Assembly (NCBI GenBank): GCA_026393735.1
Contig: JAPKZP010000109.1
Coordinates: 1 to 19,198, forward strand
Source of the DNA: Acidobacteriota bacterium
GTDB lineage: Bacteria > Acidobacteriota > Vicinamibacteria > Vicinamibacterales > JAKQTR01
DNA: 19,198 nucleotides
Direction of reading: 5' to 3'
Position 1 is the first letter of the stretch, and each line of letters starts with the position of its first letter. The notes below the pieces were generated by a model, which did no database searches, was not told the DNA's origin, and saw only the letters and a list, made by a program, of their open reading frames with translations. Positions 13,560 to 19,198 of this stretch are shown one piece after another. The position numbers and the translations under genes are program-made.

Positions 13560-15290
13560 GTGAAGAAGATCGCCCTTGTCCTGTGCGTGATCGCGCTCGC
13601 GACCGCCGTCGGCCACGCACAGCTTCGTCGTCCAAAAGCCGACGTCGTGCCGCTCGTCGAACGGGCCGCCGTCGCGGCGGGCGGCCCCGTGCGCCTCGCC
13701 CTCAAGGTGTCGCTGCCGGATGGCCTGCACACCCAGTCGAACAGGCCGCGCGACCCACTGCTCATCCCGACGGTCCTGACGATTGACGCACCCGCCGGCG
13801 TGACCGTGGACGAGGTGGTCTATCCGCCGGCCATCGATCTGAAACAGGAGGGACAGGAACAACCCCTCGCGGTGTTCGAGCGGGCATTCACGGTGGGCGC
13901 GCAGGTGACGCTCGGTCCCGCGGCGCCAGCGGGCGACCTCGCTGTGCCGGCGCACCTGCGCTACCAGGCCTGCGACGCGAACATGTGCTTCGCGCCGGCG
14001 ACCGTTGATTTCCAGTGGACGATCAGGATCGTGGCACCGCCGGACGCCGCGGACGGCCCGCGCAATCCCGCGTTCGACGCGATCGGGTTCGGACGGGGCG
14101 AGAAGCCCGTCGGCGTCGCCACGGGCGGTGCGCCAGCGGGAGCCGCGCAGGGGTCACCGCTGAAGGATGCGGACGCACTGGCGGAGCTCGATGGCTTCGA
14201 CGTGCTCGCCACGAGTGGTGGGTATCTCAACGCGGCCGAGTTCCAGGCGTTCATCCACCACGCCGAATCGGGCGTGAAGGAACCAGGGCTCTTCGAAGGA
14301 CGCGGGCCGATCGCGATCCTGATCCTCGTGCTCATCGGCGGCCTGGCGTTGAACCTGACGCCCTGCGTCCTGCCGATGATCCCGATCAACCTCGCCATCA
14401 TCGGCGCCGGCGCGCAGGCCGGCTCGCGCGGCCGCGGCTTCCTGCTCGGTTCCGCCTACGGCGGCGCGATGGCGCTCGTCTACGGCGTGATTGGCCTCGT
14501 GGTCATCCTCACCGCCGGCACCTTCGGCACCATCAACTCGTCGCCATGGTTCAACGCGGGCATTGCCGTGCTGTTCGTCGTGCTCGGCCTCGCGATGTTC
14601 GATGTGCTGATGATCGATTTCTCGCGCTACTCGAGCGGCTTCCACCCGGGCGCGGGACGCGGCACCGTGGCGCTCGCCTTTACGATGGGCGCCGTCGCCG
14701 CGCTGCTCGCGGGCGCGTGCGTCGCGCCGGTCGTCATTCAGGTCGTGCTGTTCTCGAGCAACCTCTACGCGACCGGCACCAGGATCGCGCTCGGACTGCC
14801 GTTTGTCCTGGGCCTTGGGATGGCGCTGCCGTGGCCGATTGTCGGGGCGGGCCTCGCGTCGCTGCCCAGGCCAGGCGTGTGGATGGTCCGCGTAAAGCAG
14901 GCGTTCGGCGTCTTCATTTTCGCCACGGCCCTCTACTACGGCTATCAGGCGTACGAACTCTTCTCAGCCCGCTGGGTCGACCCGGCGGCGGTCAAAGCCA
15001 GCGTCGAGGAGCAGGTCAAGGCCGGCTGGCACACCTCGCTCGCCGAGGGGCTCGGCGTCGCGGCGCGCGAACACAAGCCCGTCCTCATCGACATGTGGGC
15101 GACGTGGTGCAAGAACTGCCTCACGATGGACAAGACCACGCTGGCGGATCCGGCCGTGCAGTCGGCGCTCGCGGGGTACGTGAAGATCAAGTTCCAGGCC
15201 GAGTCACCCGACGAGGAACCCGCGAAGCGCGTCATGCAGCGGTTCGGCGCCGTCGGGTTGCCGACGTACGTCATCCTGCGGCCAAAGTAG
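13560..15290 (+). CDS. dsbD: DsbD-type thiol:disulfide interchange protein
   Basis: The 576-residue product has the three-part DsbD layout. A signal peptide (1-20) precedes a periplasmic immunoglobulin-like alpha domain with the redox pair C138/C143 in YQACDANMCFAP. An eight-helix membrane core (about 245-465) follows, with C269 in NLTPCVLPMIP and C387 in LLAGACVAPVV. A C-terminal thioredoxin domain carries the active site WATWCKNC (C517, C520). It moves electrons from cytoplasmic thioredoxin across the inner membrane to periplasmic thiol proteins or cytochrome c maturation. The linker between the alpha and membrane domains (about 165-230) is long and rich in alanine and glycine. The start is GTG with an AGGTGAG ribosome binding site. 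The active site reads CKNC instead of the CVAC of E. coli DsbD. Confidence 0.92.
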   Translation: MKKIALVLCVIALATAVGHAQLRRPKADVVPLVERAAVAAGGPVRLALKVSLPDGLHTQSNRPRDPLLIPTVLTIDAPAGVTVDEVVYPPAIDLKQEGQEQPLAVFERAFTVGAQVTLGPAAPAGDLAVPAHLRYQACDANMCFAPATVDFQWTIRIVAPPDAADGPRNPAFDAIGFGRGEKPVGVATGGAPAGAAQGSPLKDADALAELDGFDVLATSGGYLNAAEFQAFIHHAESGVKEPGLFEGRGPIAILILVLIGGLALNLTPCVLPMIPINLAIIGAGAQAGSRGRGFLLGSAYGGAMALVYGVIGLVVILTAGTFGTINSSPWFNAGIAVLFVVLGLAMFDVLMIDFSRYSSGFHPGAGRGTVALAFTMGAVAALLAGACVAPVVIQVVLFSSNLYATGTRIALGLPFVLGLGMALPWPIVGAGLASLPRPGVWMVRVKQAFGVFIFATALYYGYQAYELFSARWVDPAAVKASVEEQVKAGWHTSLAEGLGVAAREHKPVLIDMWATWCKNCLTMDKTTLADPAVQSALAGYVKIKFQAESPDEEPAKRVMQRFGAVGLPTYVILRPK

Positions 15291-15297
15291 ATCCATC

Positions 15298-15413
15298 GGG
15301 GTCGGGACTGTTTTCGCAAAACGCCTCGAGGCGATGACGGTTTTGTAAGCGGAGGCCGCCGCTTACAATTCTGTCGTCGCCGGAAGTGCTTTTGCGTAAT
15401 TCGTCCCGACCCC
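15298..15413. mobile_element. MITE-like element with 11-bp terminal inverted repeats
   Basis: Perfect terminal inverted repeats GGGGTCGGGAC (15298-15308) and GTCCCGACCCC (15403-15413) enclose 94 bp with no coding capacity. After each terminus a CGCAAAA block recurs at the same distance when the ends are aligned, so the similarity extends over about 30 bp. Inside are the palindrome CGCCTCGAGGCG (15322-15333) and a strong hairpin TTGTAAGCGG-6-CCGCTTACAA (15343-15368). No clear target duplication is seen. It could also be read as a structured leader RNA closed by the 11-bp stem. Confidence 0.6.
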
Positions 15414-15419
15414 TATAAG
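15392..15419 (+). promoter_or_regulatory. Candidate promoter at the right edge of the MITE-like element
   Basis: TTGCGT (15392-15397) and TATAAG (15414-15419) are 16 nt apart. The -35-like part lies inside the element and the -10 straddles the junction with host DNA. Transcription would start just before the flippase-like gene at 15431. Confidence 0.35.
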
Positions 15420-15430
15420 ATCCGGGGGAC

Positions 15431-16450
15431 GTGTCTAGCGAATCGGTGCCGCCAGCGTCGGCCGAAGCGTCTCCGCCTCGCCGCAGCCTCCTCTCGACCC
15501 TCCTCAAGGTCGCGGTGACGCTCGGCCTGTACGTTCTCGTCTTCTACAAGATCGACTTCCACGATTTCTGGGCGCGCCTGCAGACCGCGCGCGTCGGCTG
15601 GGTCGCACTCGGCGTTCTGGCGTACGCCGCCGGCCAGTGGCTCAGCGCATGGCGCTGGTGGGTCCTGCTGCGCCCCGTCCAGCTCACTGTCCCCTATCTG
15701 CGGATGGTGGCGTTCTACTTCATCGGGATGTTCTTCAACTTCTTTCTGCCGACCATCGTCGGCGGCGACGCCGTGAAGGCCATCCTCCTGGCGCGCGAGA
15801 CAGGAGCGCCCGCGCGTGCCACCATGAGCGTGTTCATGGAGCGCAACGTCGGTCTGCTCGCGCTCCTCGCCATCGCCACCATCGCCGCGGTGTTTGCGCC
15901 GCCCGTCGCCGTGAAGGGCGTCTCGCTCCTCCACCTCACGCTGCTGCTGTTCGCGGGCTTCATCGTCGCCAACGTGGTGCTGGCCGACCGACGCGCGTAT
16001 CACGTCATCGACTACCTTGTCGCGATGACGCCGCTCGCGCGGATCAGTTCCCGCGCGGCGTCGCTCTACGACGCCGTCGTCCCGTACCGCGAGCGCCGCT
16101 GGTGGGGACTCGTGGCCGCGACGATCGGGCAGTCGTTCCTCTTCCAGGGGGTCGTGATCCTCGTGGTATTCTTGAACGCCAACGCACTCGACCAGCACGT
16201 GCCGGTGGCGGCGCTCGCGGTGTTCGTGCCCCTGATTTCGCTGGCCGGCATGCTGCCGATCAGCGTGAATGGACTGGGCATCCGCGAAGCGCTATACCTG
16301 CTGCTGTTCGGGCGCATCGGCGTGCCGGCCGACGTCGCCGTGTCGCTCGCGGTGCTGTATTCCGTCGTCACCTTCGCGGCCAGCCTGCCTGGCGGCGTGG
16401 TGTACGCACTGCAACGCGGTCCCGGGATTCGAGCGGGGAGGTCTTCATGA
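15431..16450 (+). CDS. Flippase-like integral membrane protein (UPF0104 / LPG synthase TM family)
   Basis: The 339-residue product has about eight membrane segments and the family landmarks. These are AGQWLSAWRWWVLLRP (67-82), the conserved FNFFLPTIVGGDAVKA motif (102-117), MERNVGLLALL and, near the C-terminus, MLPISVNGLGIREALYLLLF. The family includes YbhN and the membrane half of lysylphosphatidylglycerol synthase, and its members are proposed to flip or transport lipids or polyprenyl-linked intermediates; exact substrates are rarely known. The start is GTG at 15431 after a CCGGGGGA stretch; a second GTG five codons on is possible. Its stop overlaps the next start (ATGA at 16447-16450), so the sensor protein is probably translated by coupling with it. 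Confidence 0.88.
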   Translation: MSSESVPPASAEASPPRRSLLSTLLKVAVTLGLYVLVFYKIDFHDFWARLQTARVGWVALGVLAYAAGQWLSAWRWWVLLRPVQLTVPYLRMVAFYFIGMFFNFFLPTIVGGDAVKAILLARETGAPARATMSVFMERNVGLLALLAIATIAAVFAPPVAVKGVSLLHLTLLLFAGFIVANVVLADRRAYHVIDYLVAMTPLARISSRAASLYDAVVPYRERRWWGLVAATIGQSFLFQGVVILVVFLNANALDQHVPVAALAVFVPLISLAGMLPISVNGLGIREALYLLLFGRIGVPADVAVSLAVLYSVVTFAASLPGGVVYALQRGPGIRAGRSS

Positions 16451-17733
16451 AAAGCCGCGCCCTTCGCGCACTGCTCGTCCTCGTGGCGCTTGCCGCCCAG
16501 GCGGGCGCCGGCTACAAGATTTGGCAACTCGAACAGCAGGCGTCCCGGGAACGATCGGACGCGGTCGATTTCGAGCGCAGGGCGCGCCTCGCCGTCCTCA
16601 ACGTGACCGAGTTGCGCGGCCTGCAGCAGGCGTACGTCGCCGATGGCCAGGTGACCGAGAGCTGGCAGACGAGGGCAACCGACCTCGGCCAGGCGATATC
16701 CCCCCGGCTTACTGAGCTGAGGCTCGGCGCGAAGTCGCCCGAGGCGCAGGCCGCGATCGAGACAGCAATCGAGATCTTCTCGTCGTTCGCGCAGACGGAC
16801 GCGAAGGCACGCGACTACATCAAGTCGAACCAGCGGCTCTCCGCCTCCGACGTGATCTTCGCCGACGGGGCGTCGCAATTGGCGCGTGTCGTCAATGCCC
16901 TCGACGCGGCGCGCGGGCAGGACTCGGTGGCGCGCGAGATCAGCGTCGCGGCGCTGCAGCAGATGGAGCTCTACGTCGTGGGCGCCGCGGCCGGCGTCAC
17001 CGTGTTCGTGCTCCTATTGCTCCTGCCGGTGCCAAGAGCGACGGGCGTACCGCACGCGGCGGACGAGGCCGAGAGCCTGCCGGTCGCCGGCGGTCTCGGG
17101 CTGTCGCAGATCGCTCCCGCCCCCAAGCGCGGGGAACAGGCGATCTCGAAGCCGCACGCAAAGACTGAGGCGCCTACCCTCGTCAACGAGTCCGTGGCCT
17201 CGCCCGAGCTCACTCGGGCCGCGAGCCCGGCAGCGGGGCCAGACCTCGCCGCCGTGGCCGACATCTGTTCGGATCTTGCGCGCGTGGAGGATCCGCGCGA
17301 CCTGCACGGCCTGCTCGAGCGCACGGCGAAGGCGCTCGATGCGACGGGCTTGATCATCTGGATGCCGGAGGGCGCGCAGGGCGCGCTGCGTCCCGTGCTC
17401 GCGTACGGCTACGCGCCGCTCTCGCTCACGCGCATGGGCGCCATCGATCCTGCGGCAGACAATGCGACCGCCGTGGCATTCCGCACGAAGACCGTCCAGA
17501 TGGTGTCCGCCGAACCGCTCTCGAGCGGCGCCGTCGTGGCGCCCCTCGTCACCTCCGACGGCTGCTCGGGCACAATCGCGCTCGAACTGAAACAGGGCGT
17601 CCAGACAACACCCCAGTTGAAGGCGCTCGTCACGGTCGTCGCCGCGCAGTTGGCCACGCTGATCACGCCGTCGGGCTCGGTGACCACCGTTACGGCCGCC
17701 AATCCGGATCCGGCGGCGCCGTCCAAGGCCTGA
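16447..17733 (+). CDS. Membrane sensor with extracytoplasmic helical domain and GAF domain, no kinase
   Basis: The 428-residue product has a first membrane segment at about 7-24 and a periplasmic helical domain of about 150 residues (25-175) rich in charged heptads, resembling CHASE3-type or four-helix sensor domains. A second membrane segment is at about 177-194. A proline/alanine-rich linker (195-262) leads to a GAF-like cytoplasmic domain (about 264-410; VADICSDLARVEDPRDLHGL, then ATGLIIWMPEG). No histidine kinase, GGDEF or methyl-accepting output is present, although the protein ends at a clear stop. It overlaps the flippase-like gene by 4 bp and is followed 15 nt later by an Hpt gene, so it may hand a signal to a separate kinase or phosphorelay. 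A GGGAGGT ribosome binding site lies just upstream. Domain names are by pattern and need a profile search. Confidence 0.78.
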   Translation: MKSRALRALLVLVALAAQAGAGYKIWQLEQQASRERSDAVDFERRARLAVLNVTELRGLQQAYVADGQVTESWQTRATDLGQAISPRLTELRLGAKSPEAQAAIETAIEIFSSFAQTDAKARDYIKSNQRLSASDVIFADGASQLARVVNALDAARGQDSVAREISVAALQQMELYVVGAAAGVTVFVLLLLLPVPRATGVPHAADEAESLPVAGGLGLSQIAPAPKRGEQAISKPHAKTEAPTLVNESVASPELTRAASPAAGPDLAAVADICSDLARVEDPRDLHGLLERTAKALDATGLIIWMPEGAQGALRPVLAYGYAPLSLTRMGAIDPAADNATAVAFRTKTVQMVSAEPLSSGAVVAPLVTSDGCSGTIALELKQGVQTTPQLKALVTVVAAQLATLITPSGSVTTVTAANPDPAAPSKA

Positions 17734-17748
17734 TCGGGCCGATCTTCC

Positions 17749-18117
17749 ATGACGCCCGTGGACGACGGCGTGCTCGATCCTGTGATTGTGGAAGACCTCC
17801 GGCAGGCGCAGCGGGAGTGCGGCAATCCGTGCTTTATTGAACAGCTGGTCGGGATCTTCCAGGCAAGCGCGCCGGAACGGCTGACGCTGATCCGTGAGGC
17901 TATCGGCGCGCGCGACACGAAGACGCTCACGCTCGTGGCGCACACCCTGAAGAGCAACTGCGCCATGCTCGGTGCCACGCGGATGGCATCGCACTGTGCG
18001 GCGCTCGAGCAGTGTGGCGAATCGGCCGATGTCGCAACGGCCGCCGCACTGCTGCCCGAGGCCGAGGCCGAGTTCCCGCGCGTCCTTGCAGCCGTCGCGG
18101 CCCTCGCCACCGAATAG
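17749..18117 (+). CDS. Stand-alone Hpt (histidine phosphotransfer) protein
   Basis: The 122-residue product is all helical and carries AHTLKSNCAMLGATRMA (64-80), the Hpt active-site helix, with H65 as the phosphoacceptor and K68 beside it as usual. The surrounding pattern (F...APERLTLIREAI before the site, LEQCGESAD after it) fits the four-helix Hpt fold. Such proteins relay phosphate between the receiver domain of a hybrid kinase and a response regulator. Neither partner is in the window; the preceding gene is a GAF sensor without a kinase. There is no clear ribosome binding site, and the 15-nt gap suggests cotranscription. Confidence 0.92.
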   Translation: MTPVDDGVLDPVIVEDLRQAQRECGNPCFIEQLVGIFQASAPERLTLIREAIGARDTKTLTLVAHTLKSNCAMLGATRMASHCAALEQCGESADVATAAALLPEAEAEFPRVLAAVAALATE

Positions 18118-18134
18118 TCGCTCCCGGATCTAAC

Positions 18135-18166
18135 AACCTCTCCCGACAACCTCTCCCGGAGAGGTT
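18135..18166. repeat. AACCTCTCC palindromic repeat, locus D (candidate bidirectional terminator)
   Basis: One half-unit (18135-18143) is followed by a complete palindrome AACCTCTCC-C-GGAGAGGTT (18148-18166), whose arms extend to 11 bp (ACAACCTCTCC/GGAGAGGTTGT). It fills the short gap between two convergent genes, where a strong hairpin could end transcription from both sides. There is no long T-run. Confidence 0.85.
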
Positions 18167-18203
18167 GTTGTCTTCGTGACCTCCACGCAGAACCCGCCGG
18201 GGG

Positions 18204-19198
18204 TCAGTCTCCCAGGCCGGGAACCCGGCGCCACGTAGTCGTGCGGCGCAGAGGGCCGTCCATCCAGCGGCACTCAGATGCGACAAGCACCTTGAGCTGC
18301 ATCGTGATCGCGAGCGTGCCGGACTCGCTGTTGACGACCAGTTCCGCTGGCGCGAACGCGGCCGGCAATTGCGGACACTGGCCTTCGGGTGGGACGGTGA
18401 TGAATGTCCCACGAATGTTGCCGTTCTCGTCCGCGTGTCCGTCGCGGAACACGACATCGCCCGCTCGCACGTGTGTAGACGACCACGTTGTGGGCACCAC
18501 CTGGACGATGGCGTCCACGACACCGCCCGTGTTTCGCAGCACGATCCGCATGGCGCTGTCGTACGACTCCCAGATGCTCGTCGCCTTTGGTTCATCACGG
18601 ATGGCGGGGGTACTCGCTGGCGATGGAGGCAGCGTAGCCGGCGCTGCGACTATCTCTGCCTGAGTCGGCGGCGGTGACAGGGGCAAAACCGACGACGGGG
18701 CCGGAGCCGGCGCAGGATCGGGAGGCGCGGCAGGCGGTTTCAACGACACCGGCTGGGATAGCACCATCGGCGCAGCGGCTGCGTCTCCCTGCGGCGGGGG
18801 CGGCGGGGGCGGCGATGGCGCCAGCAGCACAACCGTTGGTGGGGGCACCTCCGGCGCTGCGACTACTGCGGTCTGTGTCGGCGACGGCGCTGGGACTGGC
18901 GGTGGCGGTGGCGGTGGCGGTGGCGGTGACGGTGACGGGAGCATAACGGACGGCGAGAGCGGTGCCGGCGCGGGATCGGGCACCGCCGCAGGGGGCTTCA
19001 GCAATGCCGGCTGGGACGGCACCGCCGGCACAGCGACTGGTTCTGTTCGTGTCGCTGGCGGCGGCACTGGGGCTGGCGGTGGCGCCGGGACTGGCGGTGA
19101 CGCTGGGACTGGCGGTGGCTGCGGCGGCGCACCAGCCGAGGCAGGGGTCGGCGCCGCAGGGGGTGGTTGCGCTGGTTGCGCCGGGACCTGCGTCACTC
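18204..19198 (-). CDS. Proline-rich protein with internal repeats and C-terminal beta domain (5' end uncertain)
   Basis: The frame is open from the right window edge; a GTG at 19196 could start it, but the true start may lie outside. The first 200 or so visible residues are proline/alanine/valine-rich, with polyproline runs of up to 10. Two clear copies of a segment are present, QPALLKPPAAVPDPAPAP and QPVSLKPPAAPPDPAPAP, about 85 residues apart. The last 125 residues are of normal composition (from IWESYDSAMRIVLRNTGGVV, including DVVFRDGHADENGNIRGTF and ECRWMDGPLRRTTTWRRVPG) and look beta-rich. No family is recognised. The proline-rich part could span the periplasm as in TonB-like proteins, or act as a flexible linker to a domain beyond the edge. 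Confidence 0.7.
   Translation of the reverse strand, partial: VTQVPAQPAQPPPAAPTPASAGAPPQPPPVPASPPVPAPPPAPVPPPATRTEPVAVPAVPSQPALLKPPAAVPDPAPAPLSPSVMLPSPSPPPPPPPPPPVPAPSPTQTAVVAAPEVPPPTVVLLAPSPPPPPPPQGDAAAAPMVLSQPVSLKPPAAPPDPAPAPAPSSVLPLSPPPTQAEIVAAPATLPPSPASTPAIRDEPKATSIWESYDSAMRIVLRNTGGVVDAIVQVVPTTWSSTHVRAGDVVFRDGHADENGNIRGTFITVPPEGQCPQLPAAFAPAELVVNSESGTLAITMQLKVLVASECRWMDGPLRRTTTWRRVPGLGD

Noticed and set aside
11699..13765. 688-codon minus-strand open frame opposite the NuoG-like gene
   Set aside because: It is antisense to a gene with all Fe-S cysteine motifs. The peptide is arginine/histidine-rich with no recognisable domain.
15343..15368. Rho-independent terminator of dsbD
   Set aside because: The stem is strong but is followed by TTCTGTCGTCG with no T-run, and it is better explained as the internal hairpin of the MITE-like element.
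1..19198. tRNA, rRNA, prophage or transposase genes
   Set aside because: I looked on both strands for cloverleaf-like arms, conserved rRNA segments and DDE/tyrosine recombinase motifs and found none.

Overview
The window is high-GC, densely coded bacterial DNA. The mix of genes (a DUF5658-type membrane protein, a large unusual M1 peptidase, a SpoIIE phosphatase with N-terminal membrane segments, a short NuoG, a GT-C glycosyltransferase) together with several families of small palindromic repeats suggests an environmental Acidobacteriota-like organism. That taxonomic guess is inference; there is no rRNA or marker gene to prove it.

Layout. (1) 1-2002, minus strand: a soluble ALG5/DPM-like GT2 enzyme followed by an ArnT-like GT-C membrane glycosyltransferase that runs off the left edge. 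They form a plausible polyprenyl-phosphate-sugar donor and transferase pair. (2) 2367-3569: a small DUF5658 membrane protein (+) converging on a TetR regulator (-). The TetR promoter is a near-consensus sigma70 site lying inside a perfect 10-bp inverted repeat, which looks like an autoregulatory operator. (3) 3733-7470, minus strand: a compact operon reading acpS (phosphopantetheinyl transferase), AcsA-type acyl-AMP ligase, stand-alone acyl carrier protein, and Kbl-like alpha-oxoamine synthase. The set looks like a self-contained ACP-dependent pathway that loads an acyl group and condenses it with an amino acid. (4) 7615-11617, plus strand: SpoIIE/PP2C phosphatase and M1 metallopeptidase. (5) 11729-15290, plus strand: NuoG-like Fe-S protein and a DsbD-type thiol:disulfide interchange protein. 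(6) 15431-18117, plus strand: a flippase-like (UPF0104) membrane protein, translationally overlapped with a membrane GAF sensor that has no kinase domain, then a stand-alone Hpt phosphotransfer protein. (7) 18204-19198, minus strand: a proline-rich protein with internal repeats, possibly continuing past the right edge.

The most striking signal is a family of 19-bp palindromes (AACCTCTCCCGGAGAGGTT and half-copies) at four places: 3577-3698, 6979-7034, 7090-7137 and 18135-18166. Three sites are intergenic, but the third lies inside acpS. There a 48-bp stop-free, in-frame insert containing an 18-bp tandem duplication splits the normally contiguous C-terminal HLSVS|HSRNEELAVAWVVLE strand of the enzyme. 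The palindrome has no stop codon in any of its six frames. This resembles, by analogy only, the protein-coding Rickettsia palindromic elements. Other small repeats are a 116-bp MITE-like element with 11-bp perfect terminal inverted repeats (15298-15413) and a dispersed 'CGTCATTCCCGCG' type palindrome (11641-11699). No rRNA, tRNA, CRISPR array, transposase or prophage gene was found.
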